Of a stretch of 64,000 bases of DNA, positions 9,067 to 18,713 are shown piece after piece (the first letter of the stretch is position 1; each line of letters begins with the position of its first letter). The notes below the pieces were generated by a model. That model worked only from the letters and a program-made list of their open reading frames with translations, was not told the origin of the DNA and ran no database searches. The stretch comes from Erwinia phyllosphaerae. Its GTDB lineage: Bacteria; Pseudomonadota; Gammaproteobacteria; Enterobacterales; Enterobacteriaceae. The position numbers and the translations under genes are program-made. The stretch is taken from assembly GCF_019132875.1 (NCBI RefSeq), contig NZ_JAHSPF010000002.1, positions 186,001 to 250,000 on the forward strand, given 5' to 3'.

Positions 9067-11256
9067 ATGGCTCTTTCAGCTTTGAAATCATCAGCTTTGC
9101 CAGTGAACACACATTTATGCCGTCTGGCCTGTTTTGTTGCTCTCGCACTTTCTTCTTCCGCTTTTGCCGCCAGCGAAAAGACGATTACCGTTAGCGCCAG
9201 CGCCGATACGGGCAGCGAAAATGCCTGGGGGCCGGCGCCAACTATCGCCGCCAAACGCAGCGCTACCGGCACGAAAACGGATACGCCGATTGAAAAAAAT
9301 CCGCAGTCCGTTTCGGTAGTGACTAAAGAAGAGATGTCGCTGCGTAATGCCAATACGGTTAAAGAAGCTTTTAGCTACACGCCAGGCGTGCTGACCGGCA
9401 ACCGTGGCAGTTCACAGGTGATTGATGCGCTGTCAATCCGCGGCTTTAGCGAAACTAACACCAATCAATATCTGGACGGCCTGAAGCTCCAGGGCGACAA
9501 CTATTCTGAATTTGCCATCGATCCTTACTTCCTGGAGCGCGCCGAACTGCTGCGCGGCCCGGCTTCCGTACTTTACGGCAAGAGCAACCCTGGCGGCGTC
9601 GTAGCGCTGGTCAGTAAGCGTCCAACCACGGAAACGCTGCGCGAAGTGCAGTTTCAGATGGGCACGGATAACCTGTTCTCGACCGGCTTCGATTTTGGCG
9701 GCGCACTGGATGACAATGGCGTTTACTCTTATCGTCTGACCGGCAAGGCGAGCAGCCAGGATGCGCAGCAGGATATGCAGAAAGAAAAGCGCTATACCAT
9801 TGCGCCTTCCTTCAGCTGGCAGCCCGATGAAAACACCAACTTCACGCTGCTGACCTATTTCCAGAACGAACCTGAAACCGGCTATTACGGCTGGCTGCCG
9901 CGTGAAGGCACGGTGGTGCCCATTACCGATGCCAGCGGCAAGCAGCACAAGCTTTCTAGCGACTTTGACGAAGGCGAAGCGAGCAACAAGATCTCCCGCA
10001 ACACCAAAATGGTGGGTTATAACTTCTCGCACAGCTTTAACGATACCTGGACCGTGCGCCAGAATCTGCGCTATGCCGATCTGCGTACCGACTATCGCAG
10101 CATCTATGGCAACGGCTATGACAGCGCGAGCAACTCGATTACCCGCGCTTACGCCGGTTCAGAAGAAGAGCTGAACCAGTTTGCGCTGGATAACCAGGCG
10201 CAGGCTAAATTTGCCACCGGAGAGCTGGATCATACGTTGCTGCTGGGCGTCGACTATCAGCGCACGCGCAACGATATCAACGCGGGCTTTGGAACGGCGT
10301 CGTCCCTCAATGCGCTGAATCCGCAGTACGGCAACGACAGCACCACCATCACATTCCCTTACCACTATCTGAACAAGCAGCAGCAGACCGGGCTTTATGC
10401 GCAGGATCAGATGGAGTGGGATCGCTGGGTAATGACGCTGGGCGGCCGCTACGATTACGCTATGACCTCGGCGTATAACCGCGACTCCAGTGCATTGACG
10501 AAAAGCCACGACCAGGCCTTTACCTGGCGCGGCGGTCTGAACTACGTCTTTGATAACGGCGTTGCGCCGTACTTCAGCTACAGCGAATCCTTTATTCCAA
10601 CTTCGGGTACGACTAAAGAAGGGCAGGTGTTCGATCCTTCACGCGCGAAGCAGTATGAAGCAGGCGTGAAATACGTGCCGAAAGACCGCCCGATTGTTAT
10701 TACCGGTGCGCTTTACCAGCTGACCAAAACGAAAAACCTGACGGCCGATCCGGCTGATTCAGCTTATAGCGTGCAGAGCGGTGAAATCCGTTCGCGCGGC
10801 GTTGAGCTGGAAGCGAAAGCGGCCGTTAATGCTAACGTTAACGTGACGGCGTCTTACACCTATACCGACGCGGAATATACCCACGATACGCTGTTGAAAG
10901 GCAAAACGCCGGTAGAGGTGCCGAAAAATATGGCATCGCTGTGGGCGGATTACACCTTCCACGAAACGGCGCTGTCCGGCCTGACCGTGGGGACAGGTTT
11001 ACGTTACGTGGGTGAAAGCAAGAGCCTGTACAGCACCGGCACCAATGCTAACCAGAACTTTAGCGTAGCGGGTTACACTACCGTTGACGCCGTAGTGAAA
11101 TACGATTTGGGCCGTTTCGGGCTGCCAGGCTCGTCGGTTGGCGTGAACGTCAGCAACCTCTTCGATCGCGATTACGTTGCCAGCTGCTACCGCGACTACG
11201 CCTGCTACTGGGGCGCCGAGCGTCAAATTGTCGGTACTGCTACCTTCCGTTTCTAA
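9067..11256 (+). CDS. fhuA: TonB-dependent ferrichrome outer membrane receptor
   Basis: Imports ferric hydroxamate siderophores such as ferrichrome across the outer membrane, using energy from TonB-ExbBD. It has a signal peptide with probable cleavage after AFA near residue 34, then a TonB box TITV (39-42). The plug domain follows (KNPQSVSVVTKEEM ... YTPGV ... LRGPASVLYGKSNPGG), then a 22-strand barrel ending ATFRF. The segments NEPETGYYGWLP and NLFDREYVASC-like are shared with E. coli FhuA, as is the Cys pair near the end (CYRDYACYWG). It is first gene of fhuACDB, 729 residues. Confidence 0.96.
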   Translation: MALSALKSSALPVNTHLCRLACFVALALSSSAFAASEKTITVSASADTGSENAWGPAPTIAAKRSATGTKTDTPIEKNPQSVSVVTKEEMSLRNANTVKEAFSYTPGVLTGNRGSSQVIDALSIRGFSETNTNQYLDGLKLQGDNYSEFAIDPYFLERAELLRGPASVLYGKSNPGGVVALVSKRPTTETLREVQFQMGTDNLFSTGFDFGGALDDNGVYSYRLTGKASSQDAQQDMQKEKRYTIAPSFSWQPDENTNFTLLTYFQNEPETGYYGWLPREGTVVPITDASGKQHKLSSDFDEGEASNKISRNTKMVGYNFSHSFNDTWTVRQNLRYADLRTDYRSIYGNGYDSASNSITRAYAGSEEELNQFALDNQAQAKFATGELDHTLLLGVDYQRTRNDINAGFGTASSLNALNPQYGNDSTTITFPYHYLNKQQQTGLYAQDQMEWDRWVMTLGGRYDYAMTSAYNRDSSALTKSHDQAFTWRGGLNYVFDNGVAPYFSYSESFIPTSGTTKEGQVFDPSRAKQYEAGVKYVPKDRPIVITGALYQLTKTKNLTADPADSAYSVQSGEIRSRGVELEAKAAVNANVNVTASYTYTDAEYTHDTLLKGKTPVEVPKNMASLWADYTFHETALSGLTVGTGLRYVGESKSLYSTGTNANQNFSVAGYTTVDAVVKYDLGRFGLPGSSVGVNVSNLFDRDYVASCYRDYACYWGAERQIVGTATFRF

Positions 11257-11302
11257 TCGACATCGGGCGCGGTTCGCCGCGCCCGTCAGACAGAAGATTG
11301 TT

Positions 11303-12091
11303 ATGCATCCTCTTACCGACAGCACCTTCTCGCTGCATCAAACTACTTTTGCCGTGCCTGGACGAGTGCTGCTTCAGCCTCTTTCGCTGACTTTTCCGGC
11401 CGGGAAAGTTTGTGGCCTGATAGGCCATAACGGCTCCGGCAAATCCACGTTATTAAAACTGTTAGGTCGTCATCATGCGGCAACCGGCGGCGAAATAACG
11501 CTTAACGATAAGGCGCTGGCACAATGGCCCGGCAAGCTTTTCGCCCGTGAAGTGGCTTATTTACCGCAGCAGCTGCCGCCGGCCGAAGGCATGACGGTAC
11601 GGGAGCTGGTAGCGATGGGGCGCTATCCGTGGCATGGCGCGCTGGGCCGCTTTGGCGTGGAAGACCGTGAGCGCGTCGAGGAAGCTATTGCGCTGGTGGG
11701 ACTCAACCCTTTTGCGCAACGTCTGGTCGACAGCCTTTCCGGCGGCGAGCGCCAGCGTGCGTGGATAGCGATGCTGGTGGCGCAAAACAGCCGCTGCCTG
11801 CTGCTGGATGAACCCACTTCTGCGCTGGATATTGCGCATCAGGTAGAAGTGCTGAAGCTTATTCAACGCCTTAGCCGCGAGCGCGGATTAACGGTTATCG
11901 CCGTGCTGCACGATATCAATATGGCCGCGCGCTATTGCGATCGTCTGGTGGCGCTACGCAGCGGCGAGATGATAGCGCAGGGCGATGCCAGCGTAATTAT
12001 GCAGCCACGGGTACTGCAAGAAATCTATGGTATTCCGATGGGGATTTTGCCGCATCCGGACGGCGGTACGCCGGTGAGCTTTGTTTATTAA
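11303..12091 (+). CDS. fhuC: Ferric hydroxamate ABC transporter ATP-binding protein
   Basis: The ATPase that drives FhuB. It has Walker A GHNGSGKST (41-49), the Q-loop region AYLPQQLPPAEGMTV, ABC signature LSGGERQR, Walker B LLLDEPTS and the switch histidine in AVLHDINMA. The end GIPMGILPHPDGG...PVSFVY is typical of FhuC. The start is the ATG at 11303, which gives 262 residues in line with E. coli FhuC. An in-frame start 126 bases upstream would overlap fhuA and is not credible. The ribosome binding site (AGAAGA) is weak. Confidence 0.96.
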   Translation: MHPLTDSTFSLHQTTFAVPGRVLLQPLSLTFPAGKVCGLIGHNGSGKSTLLKLLGRHHAATGGEITLNDKALAQWPGKLFAREVAYLPQQLPPAEGMTVRELVAMGRYPWHGALGRFGVEDRERVEEAIALVGLNPFAQRLVDSLSGGERQRAWIAMLVAQNSRCLLLDEPTSALDIAHQVEVLKLIQRLSRERGLTVIAVLHDINMAARYCDRLVALRSGEMIAQGDASVIMQPRVLQEIYGIPMGILPHPDGGTPVSFVY

Positions 12092-12101
12092 AGGGACGAC
12101 C

Positions 12102-12980
12102 ATGCCGGACTTTTTTCGCCGCCGTTTGCTGATGGCGATGGCGCTATCGCCGTGGCTGCCCGCGCTCGGCGCACGCGCCGCATCCGTTGACGACAGCCGT
12201 ATTATCTCGCTGGAGTGGCTGCCGACCGAGCTGCTGCTGGCGCTTGGCGTGATGCCGATGGGCGTGGCGGAAATGTACAACTATCAGCTGTGGGTCGGCG
12301 AACCAAAGCTGCCCGCTGCAACGGTGGACGTTGGTCTGCGTACTGAACCCAATCTGGAACTGATGATCCAGATGCGGCCTTCCCTTATTCTCTACTCTTC
12401 CGGCTATGGCCCGTCTGCGGAAAAGATTGCGCGCATTGCGCCAGCCATGGGTTTCGCCTTCAGCGATGCCAGCGGTAAGCCGCTGACGATGGCGCGAAAA
12501 TCTTTAATGCAGCTCGCCGAACGTCTCGATCGCGTGCCGCAGGCACAGCAGCATCTGCTGGAGTTTGATGCCTTTATGGCCACTTCCAGAGCGCGTATTG
12601 CCGGTAAGGCGCAGCGGCCCGTGCTGCTGATGTCGCTGCTGGATGCGCGCCACGCGCTGGTTTTTGGCAAAGGAAGCCTGTTTTTGCAGGTCATGGACGA
12701 GCTGGGGCTAACCAGCGCCTGGCAAGGCGAAACTAACTTTTGGGGAAGCGCGGTAGTGGGCCTGGAGCGGCTGGCAACCATGGATAATGTAGATGTGATT
12801 TGCTTTGCCCACGGTGACGATAATTTAATGCAGCAGGTAAGCGCGACGCCGCTCTGGCAATCTTTTGCCTTTGTGCGCGAGAAGCGTTTCTGCCGCGTTC
12901 CCCAGGTCTGGTTTTATGGCGCGACGCTTTCCGCAATGCGTTTTTGCCAGTCGCTTAACCGCGCGCTGGAGTCGCTATGA
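12102..12980 (+). CDS. fhuD: Periplasmic ferric hydroxamate-binding protein
   Basis: Binds ferrichrome-type siderophores in the periplasm and delivers them to FhuB. The N-terminus FFRRRLLMAMALSP is a twin-arginine-like signal ending in ALGARA, as in E. coli FhuD. The mature part has the helical-backbone binding protein pattern (ISLEWLPTELLLALGV, DVGLRTEPNLELM, GETNFWGSA, WFYGATLSAM). The start chosen is the ATG at 12102 behind AGGGA, which gives 292 residues. An ATG at 12081 inside fhuC is possible but not conserved. The stop overlaps the fhuB start (ATGA). Confidence 0.95.
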   Translation: MPDFFRRRLLMAMALSPWLPALGARAASVDDSRIISLEWLPTELLLALGVMPMGVAEMYNYQLWVGEPKLPAATVDVGLRTEPNLELMIQMRPSLILYSSGYGPSAEKIARIAPAMGFAFSDASGKPLTMARKSLMQLAERLDRVPQAQQHLLEFDAFMATSRARIAGKAQRPVLLMSLLDARHALVFGKGSLFLQVMDELGLTSAWQGETNFWGSAVVGLERLATMDNVDVICFAHGDDNLMQQVSATPLWQSFAFVREKRFCRVPQVWFYGATLSAMRFCQSLNRALESL

Positions 12981-14947
12981 AACCATTACGCTTTCCTGTC
13001 CTGTTGTTGGCGCTGTTGCTGCTGCTGGCGCTCGGCCTGACTTATGAAAACTTTAGCCAGCAGCTGCCGCCTGCGCAGTGGCTGGGCGCGATAAAAGCCG
13101 CCAGCCCGGATAACGTCAGCCAGATGCTTTTTCATTACAGCCTGCTGCCGCGCCTGACGCTGTCGCTGTTGGTCGGCGCGGGGCTGGGACTGGTTGGTTT
13201 GCTGTTCCAACAGGTGCTGCGTAATCCGCTGGCAGAACCCACAACGCTTGGCGTGGCAACCGGCGCGCAGCTTGGGCTGACGGTAGCCGCGCTGTGGAGC
13301 CTGCCGCTGTTCAGTCAACAAATTGCCGCGATGCTCGGCGCACTGGTTATCGGGCTGCTCGTGTTTGGCATTGCCTGGGGCAAAAGGCTTTCTCCGGTCA
13401 CCTTGATTCTGGCGGGCCTGGTGCTGTCGCTGTACTGCGGCGCGGTTAACCAGCTTATTGGCTTATTTCATCACGACCGGCTACAAAATATTTTTCTGTG
13501 GGGAACGGGTTCGCTTAACCAGATGGACTGGAATAACGTCACGTTTCTCTGGCCGAAGCTGCTGGTAGGTTTTCTGCTGGCGCTGCTATTGCGAAGGCCG
13601 ATGACGCTTATGGGGCTGGACGACGGCGTGGCGAAAAACCTTGGCCTGGCGCTTTCACTGGCAAGGTTTGGCGTACTGACGCTGGCGATTGTGCTCAGCG
13701 CGCAGCTGGTCAACGCCGCTGGCGTAATCGGCTTTATCGGGCTGTTTGCGCCGCTGCTGGCAAAAATGCTGGGCGCAAGGCGGCTGCTTAGCCGGATGCT
13801 GTTAGCGCCTTTTATCGGCATGCTGCTGCTGTGGCTGGCCGACCAAAGCGTACTCTGGCTGGCCGCTCGCTGGCAGGAAGTTTCAACCGGCACGGCCACC
13901 GCGATTATCGGCGCGCCGCTGCTGCTGTGGCTGCTGCCACGGCTGCGCGCCTCTGCTGCGGCACCTGCTATGAATCAGGGCGATCGCGTTCCGGCCGAGC
14001 GGCATCATTTGTGGTGGTGGAGCCTTGGCGGTGTAGCATTGCTGTTGATTCTGACCCTGGTCTCGCTCAGCTTTGGCCGGGGAGCACACGGCTGGCAGTG
14101 GGCGAGCGGTGAACTATGGCAACAGCTGCTGCCGTGGCGGATGCCGCGTTTGGTAGCCGCCTTAGCCACGGGCATGATGCTTGGCGCAGCCGGGTGTCTG
14201 GTGCAGCGTTTAACCGGAAATCCGATGGCCAGCCCGGAGGTGTTAGGGATCAGCTCCGGCGCGGCGTTTGGCGTGGTGGTGATGCTGTTCCTGGTGCCGG
14301 GCGATGCCTTTGGCTGGCTGTTACCCGCTGGCAGTCTTGGCGCGGCGGCGACGCTGCTGATAATTACCTTTGTTGGCGGTCGCGGCGGCTTTTCGCCGGA
14401 GCGAATGTTGCTGGCGGGGATGGCGTTGAGTACCGCTTTCGCCACGTTGTTATTGCTGCTGATGGCCAGCGGCGATCCGCGCATGGCCGAGCTGATGACG
14501 TGGATTTCTGGTTCAACCTATAACGTTGATGGTCGCCAGGCGATGCGCACGGCAATTATCGCGACGGTCCTGTTGGCCCTGACGCCGCTGTGTCGACGCT
14601 GGCTGACGCTGTTGCCGTTAGGTGGGGAAACGGCTCGCTCGCTCGGCGTAGCGCTCAGAACGTCGCGGATGGCGCTTTTATTGCTGGCGGCGGCGCTGAC
14701 GGCGGCAGCAACGCTAACCATCGGGCCGCTTAGCTTTGTGGGCCTGATGGCACCGCATATCGCGAGGATGCTGGGCTTCCGGCGTGCGCTTCCACAGCTG
14801 GTCATTGCAGTGTTGCTGGGTGGCGGACTGATGATGATTGCAGACTGGTGCGGACGCATGGTGGCCTTCCCGGCGCAGGTGCCGGCGGGGCTGTTGGCGA
14901 CGTTTATCGGTGCGCCTTATTTTATTTATCTGCTGCGGAAGGTGTGA
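12977..14947 (+). CDS. fhuB: Ferric hydroxamate ABC transporter permease (fused double permease)
   Basis: The inner membrane channel for ferric hydroxamates. It is a fusion of two BtuC-like halves in one 656-residue chain. Each half repeats the same marks: VQRLTGNPMASPEVLGI in the second matches FQQVLRNPLAEPTTLGV in the first. The FhuC-coupling loops are GLFAPLLAKMLG and GLMAPHIARMLG. Very hydrophobic throughout, with about 20 membrane segments expected from the family. It is last gene of the operon and converges on hemL with only 28 bases between stops. Confidence 0.96.
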   Translation: MKPLRFPVLLLALLLLLALGLTYENFSQQLPPAQWLGAIKAASPDNVSQMLFHYSLLPRLTLSLLVGAGLGLVGLLFQQVLRNPLAEPTTLGVATGAQLGLTVAALWSLPLFSQQIAAMLGALVIGLLVFGIAWGKRLSPVTLILAGLVLSLYCGAVNQLIGLFHHDRLQNIFLWGTGSLNQMDWNNVTFLWPKLLVGFLLALLLRRPMTLMGLDDGVAKNLGLALSLARFGVLTLAIVLSAQLVNAAGVIGFIGLFAPLLAKMLGARRLLSRMLLAPFIGMLLLWLADQSVLWLAARWQEVSTGTATAIIGAPLLLWLLPRLRASAAAPAMNQGDRVPAERHHLWWWSLGGVALLLILTLVSLSFGRGAHGWQWASGELWQQLLPWRMPRLVAALATGMMLGAAGCLVQRLTGNPMASPEVLGISSGAAFGVVVMLFLVPGDAFGWLLPAGSLGAAATLLIITFVGGRGGFSPERMLLAGMALSTAFATLLLLLMASGDPRMAELMTWISGSTYNVDGRQAMRTAIIATVLLALTPLCRRWLTLLPLGGETARSLGVALRTSRMALLLLAAALTAAATLTIGPLSFVGLMAPHIARMLGFRRALPQLVIAVLLGGGLMMIADWCGRMVAFPAQVPAGLLATFIGAPYFIYLLRKV

Positions 14948-14949
14948 AG

Positions 14950-14965
14950 GGCGCGTCCATGCGCC
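14950..14965. terminator. Small hairpin between fhuB and hemL stops
   Basis: GGCGC-GTCCAT-GCGCC is a 5-bp GC stem in the 28-base gap between the convergent genes. No T run follows on either strand, so any terminator activity is doubtful. Confidence 0.25.
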
Positions 14966-14975
14966 AGGGGGCCGA

Positions 14976-16259
14976 TCAGGCCAGCTTTGCAAAGCTACGG
15001 CGCGCGGCATCTACCGTGCGCTGAATGTCTTCCGGGCTGTGTGCCAGCGACATAAAGCCCGCTTCGAAAGCAGAAGGTGCAAGGTACACGCCTTCTTCCA
15101 GCATCAGATGGAAGAACTTTTTGAAGCGCTCAACGTCGCATTGAGTAACATCCTGGTAGCTGGTGACCTTATCGGCGTCGGTAAAGAACAGGCCAAACAT
15201 GCCGCCGACGTGGTTGACGACCAGCGGAATATCACACTCTTTTGCTGCCTTAAGCAGGCCTTCCGCCAGTTGCGTAGTGAGTTCGTCCAGCGTCTCATGC
15301 GTGCCGGGCTGCGCAATTTCGCTCAGGCAGGCGAAACCAGCGGCCATAGCGATTGGGTTACCGGAAAGCGTACCCGCCTGATAAACCGGGCCAGTTGGGG
15401 CAAGCGCTTCCATCACTTCACGACGTCCGCCAAACGCGCCAACCGGCATGCCGCCGCCGATAATTTTACCCAGGCAGGTCAGGTCAGGTACCACGCCGTA
15501 GTGCGCCTGCGCGCCAGCCAGCGCCACGCGGAAGCCGGTCATCACTTCGTCGATAATCAGCAGCGCGCCGAACTCGTCGCACAGCGCACGCAGGCCCGGC
15601 AGAAATTCCGGCAGCGGCGGGATGCAGTTCATGTTGCCCGCAACCGGCTCAACGATGATACAGGCCACCTCGTGTGGATACTGCTCAAAAGCGGCCCGTA
15701 CGGAATCAAGATCGTTATAGGTACAGGTCAGCGTATGCTTAGCAAAATCTGCCGGGACGCCAGGCGAGTTTGGCTGGCCCAGCGTCAGCGCGCCGGAACC
15801 GGCTTTCACCAGCAGGCAGTCGGCATGACCGTGGTAGCAGCCTTCGAATTTGATGATTTTATCGCGATGGGTGAAGCCGCGAGCCAGGCGAATAGCGCTC
15901 ATGGTCGCTTCGGTACCGGAGTTAACCATGCGCACCATGTCCATCGTTGGCACCAGTTCGGTCACCAGCTCGGCCATTTTCACTTCCATCTCGGTTGGCG
16001 CGCCAAAGCTTAGCCCGCGCTCGGCGGCTTCAATGACCGCATTACGGATAGCGGGATGGTTATGGCCCAGCACCATCGGTCCCCAGGAACCGACATAGTC
16101 GATATAGGCTTTGCCGTCGGCGTCGTACAGATAGGCGCCGTTCGCGCGTTCAATAAAGAGCGGTACACCGCCAACGCCGGTAAAGGCGCGCACCGGCGAG
16201 TTAACGCCACCGGGGATAACTTGCTGTGCCTGAGCATAGAGATTTTCAGACTTACTCAT
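14976..16259 (-). CDS. hemL: Glutamate-1-semialdehyde 2,1-aminomutase
   Basis: A PLP enzyme that converts glutamate-1-semialdehyde to 5-aminolevulinate, the precursor of haem, sirohaem and cobalamin, in the C5 pathway. It is 427 residues. The PLP lysine is K265 in [17 protein letters not shown], and [10 protein letters not shown] carries the PLP-contacting Asp. [15 protein letters not shown] is the cofactor phosphate region. It sits divergently from clcA across 169 bases and convergently with fhuB. A haem-pathway gene next to an iron uptake operon is the normal enterobacterial order. Confidence 0.97.
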   Translation of the reverse strand: MSKSENLYAQAQQVIPGGVNSPVRAFTGVGGVPLFIERANGAYLYDADGKAYIDYVGSWGPMVLGHNHPAIRNAVIEAAERGLSFGAPTEMEVKMAELVTELVPTMDMVRMVNSGTEATMSAIRLARGFTHRDKIIKFEGCYHGHADCLLVKAGSGALTLGQPNSPGVPADFAKHTLTCTYNDLDSVRAAFEQYPHEVACIIVEPVAGNMNCIPPLPEFLPGLRALCDEFGALLIIDEVMTGFRVALAGAQAHYGVVPDLTCLGKIIGGGMPVGAFGGRREVMEALAPTGPVYQAGTLSGNPIAMAAGFACLSEIAQPGTHETLDELTTQLAEGLLKAAKECDIPLVVNHVGGMFGLFFTDADKVTSYQDVTQCDVERFKKFFHLMLEEGVYLAPSAFEAGFMSLAHSPEDIQRTVDAARRSFAKLA

Positions 16260-16428
16260 GGTTCCGCTCCTGAGGATGCATTAAAAAAACGCTGCCATTC
16301 TAAGGGAACATGCGGCCGCGTTGGAAGGCCAGTCGCGCTTTTGACACGAAACGACAAGGATTTATCCGCGACATCAGCGCCAGGATGAGTAAACTATTTG
16401 CTTCGACTGAACTGATAACGAATGGAAT

Positions 16429-17862
16429 ATGCACCAGACAACCTCTTCGTCCGACCAGTTAAACGTTGTGCCTGCCCGCCGCGGTGACTTTCTCCGCCTG
16501 TTGTTAAGACGTGATAAAACGCCCGTCATCGTGCTAATTATGGCGGGTATTGTCGGTTTGCTGGCCGGTCTGGTTGGCGTTGTTTTTGAAAAAGCGGTGC
16601 ATGCGGTGAGCAGCTGGCGACTCTCCCTGCTGGCTGACGTAGAAAAACACTGGATATTGCTTTTCCCGCTGGCGTTTATTCTTTCTGCGCTGCTGGCCGT
16701 TATCGGTTATTACCTGGTGCGGCGTTTTGCGCCGGAAGCTTCAGGGTCCGGCATTCCTGAAATAGAAGGCGCGCTGGAAGAGCTGCGTCCGGTGCGCTGG
16801 TGGCGCGTTATTCCCGTTAAGTTTATCGGCGGCATGGGATCGCTGGGGGCGGGTATGGTGCTGGGCCGTGAAGGGCCAACGGTACAGCTGGGCGGCAATA
16901 TTGGCCGCATGGTGCTGGATATTTTCCGCATGAAAAGCGCCGAAGCCCGCCACTCACTATTGGCGACCGGCGCGGCGGCGGGACTGTCGGCGGCCTTTAA
17001 TGCGCCGCTGGCAGGCATACTGTTTATTATCGAAGAGATGCGTTTGCAGTTTCGCTACAGCGTCATTTCAATTAAGGCGGTGTTCATCGGCGTTATTATG
17101 TCGAGCATCGTTTTTCGCGTATTCAATGGCGAACACGCGGTCATCGCGGTCGGCAAACTTTCTATTTCTCCTGTTAATACGCTTTGGCTGTATCTGCTGT
17201 TAGGCATGATTTTCGGCATTGTAGGCGTGGCGTTTAACGCATTGATTTTTAAAACGCAGGATATGTTTCAGCGCTTTCACGGCGGCAATTTACGTAAAGT
17301 TTTGATTATCGGTGCAATATTGGGCGGCGTGTGCGGCGTGCTTGGCGTTATCGAGCCGGAAGCGGCCGGTGGCGGTTTTGAGCTGATCCCTATCGCAGCG
17401 GCGGGCAATTACACCGTAGGCACGCTGCTGTTTATCTTTATTGCGCGAGTGGTTACCACGCTGCTCTGCTTTGGCTCCGGCGCACCGGGCGGCATTTTTG
17501 CACCGATGCTGGCGCTCGGCACGCTGCTGGGCACCGCCTTTGGAATGGCCAGCGCATCGCTGTTTCCCGCTTATCATCTGGAAGCGGGCACTTTTGCCAT
17601 TGCCGGCATGGGCGCGTTGTTTGCCGCTTCGGTCAGAGCGCCGCTGACCGGCATCGTACTGGTGCTGGAAATGACCGATAATTACCAGCTTATTCTGCCT
17701 ATGATTATCACCTGTCTTGGGGCAACATTGCTGGCGCAGTTCCTTGGCGGCAAACCGCTTTACTCTTCGCTGTTGGCCCGCACGTTGGAAAAGCAGCAGC
17801 AGGCCGATGACGCCGCCGCACGTAGTGCCAACACGCCAGCCGCAGGAAGGGCCGATACTTGA
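16429..17862 (+). CDS. clcA: H+/Cl- exchange transporter ClcA
   Basis: A CLC antiporter that swaps two chloride ions for one proton and supports extreme acid resistance. All selectivity motifs are present: GSGIP (106-110), GREGPT with gating Glu148, and [14 protein letters not shown]. The internal proton glutamate is in the [12 protein letters not shown] region. Length 477 is close to E. coli ClcA (473). The N-terminal 20 residues differ from E. coli, as expected for the cytoplasmic tail. The upstream gap has TTGACA at 16341-16346 but no clear -10 partner. Confidence 0.96.
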   Translation: MHQTTSSSDQLNVVPARRGDFLRLLLRRDKTPVIVLIMAGIVGLLAGLVGVVFEKAVHAVSSWRLSLLADVEKHWILLFPLAFILSALLAVIGYYLVRRFAPEASGSGIPEIEGALEELRPVRWWRVIPVKFIGGMGSLGAGMVLGREGPTVQLGGNIGRMVLDIFRMKSAEARHSLLATGAAAGLSAAFNAPLAGILFIIEEMRLQFRYSVISIKAVFIGVIMSSIVFRVFNGEHAVIAVGKLSISPVNTLWLYLLLGMIFGIVGVAFNALIFKTQDMFQRFHGGNLRKVLIIGAILGGVCGVLGVIEPEAAGGGFELIPIAAAGNYTVGTLLFIFIARVVTTLLCFGSGAPGGIFAPMLALGTLLGTAFGMASASLFPAYHLEAGTFAIAGMGALFAASVRAPLTGIVLVLEMTDNYQLILPMIITCLGATLLAQFLGGKPLYSSLLARTLEKQQQADDAAARSANTPAAGRADT

Positions 17863-17863
17863 T

Positions 17864-17872
17864 TGCTATACT
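17864..17872 (+). promoter_or_regulatory. Extended -10 promoter element of erpA
   Basis: TGCTATACT lies just after the clcA stop, 69 bases upstream of the erpA ATG. The leader also contains the short inverted repeat GGTC-7-GACC near 17899-17913. In E. coli this gene is controlled by IscR, but I could not match an IscR site confidently. Confidence 0.5.
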
Positions 17873-17940
17873 GGTGTGTAAGATAATGGTGCAATTAATG
17901 GTCGAAATATGACCGGCCCGAGTGCCTGATGGAGTATCAA

Positions 17941-18285
17941 ATGAGTGACGATGTAGCTCTGCCCCTGCAATTTACCGAAGCAGCGGCCAGTAAAGTCAAA
18001 AACCTGATTTCAGATGAAGAGAATCCGGATCTGAAACTGCGCGTTTATATCACCGGCGGCGGCTGCAGCGGCTTCCAGTACGGTTTTACCTTTGACGACA
18101 AGGTCAACGATGGCGATATGACCATTGAAAAATCGGGCGTGGCGCTGGTGGTGGATCCAATGAGCCTGCAGTATCTGGTTGGCGGCTCCGTGGACTATAC
18201 CGAAGGGCTGGAAGGCTCACGCTTTATCGTAACCAATCCCAACGCCAAAACGACCTGCGGCTGCGGTTCTTCATTCAGCATCTGA
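17941..18285 (+). CDS. erpA: Iron-sulfur cluster insertion protein (A-type carrier)
   Basis: Carries and delivers Fe-S clusters to apoproteins, including the IspG/IspH isoprenoid enzymes that make it essential in E. coli. It is 114 residues, nearly identical to the E. coli protein, with the three ligand cysteines C42 (GGGCSGFQY), C106 and C108 (TTCGCGSSF). The start is the ATG at 17941 (MSDDVALPL). An upstream in-frame ATG at 17929 would add four unconserved residues. It is followed at once by a terminator. Confidence 0.97.
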   Translation: MSDDVALPLQFTEAAASKVKNLISDEENPDLKLRVYITGGGCSGFQYGFTFDDKVNDGDMTIEKSGVALVVDPMSLQYLVGGSVDYTEGLEGSRFIVTNPNAKTTCGCGSSFSI

Positions 18286-18290
18286 TATAA

Positions 18291-18322
18291 AAAAACCCCG
18301 ACGTTTGACGGCCGGGGTTTTT
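18291..18322. terminator. Bidirectional terminator between erpA and the small exported protein gene
   Basis: AAAAACCCCG and CGGGGTTTTT flank a 12-base loop. There are T runs on both strands, so it can end erpA (+) and the convergent gene (-). Confidence 0.9.
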
Positions 18323-18324
18323 AC

Positions 18325-18579
18325 TTACCATTCTACTGTAACCAGTTTCGACGTCTGGTGCATTTTGCGGTCTTGCGAAAGCACCGTCTGCGTTACTTTT
18401 GGCTGCGCGGCAATTTGCTTACCGCAATCTACTGCTGGTGTTGCTGCTGATGTAGTACTTCGCCCGTCAATGTGACATTGCGAGTAAATGGTCAGTTTGA
18501 CGCCGATACTGCCGGTAATCGAAGCAGCACAGACCTGACCAGCCATCATCAGGCCTAAGGCCAGTGAAGCGGCTTTCAT
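18325..18579 (-). CDS. Small exported protein of unknown function, in the yadS position
   Basis: An 84-residue protein with a clear signal peptide (MKAASLALGLMMAGQVCA, cleavage near residue 18). The mature part is about 66 residues with two cysteines (SQCHI, VDCGK) that could form a disulfide, and ends SKLVTVEW. The pattern ITGSIGVKLTIYSQC resembles the first strands of spore-coat-U or pilin-like secreted domains, but the protein is far too short for the whole domain, so this is only a hint. SD-like AGGAA lies nine bases before the ATG. E. coli has the membrane protein yadS at this place, so this is a local replacement. Function unknown. Confidence 0.75.
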   Translation of the reverse strand: MKAASLALGLMMAGQVCAASITGSIGVKLTIYSQCHIDGRSTTSAATPAVDCGKQIAAQPKVTQTVLSQDRKMHQTSKLVTVEW

Positions 18580-18713
18580 TGCTGTAGTTTCCTGGTGTAA
18601 AGGGCATAGCCCTGAATTTCCGGGTGGCGTTTATAACTGCTTGCCGCCTCGTACTTAAGTTAACGACCAACTTCGTTGAAACTTTACACGACTTTAGTAC
18701 AGTGCTCTGCTCT

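Noticed and set aside
14838..16013. 391-codon plus-strand open frame opposite hemL
   Set aside because: hemL is unambiguous on the minus strand. The opposite frame has a composition typical of antisense (His, Arg, Gln rich) and no recognisable domain.
17899..17913. GGTC-7-GACC before erpA as an IscR site
   Set aside because: Does not fit the type 1 or type 2 IscR consensus; too short to claim an operator.
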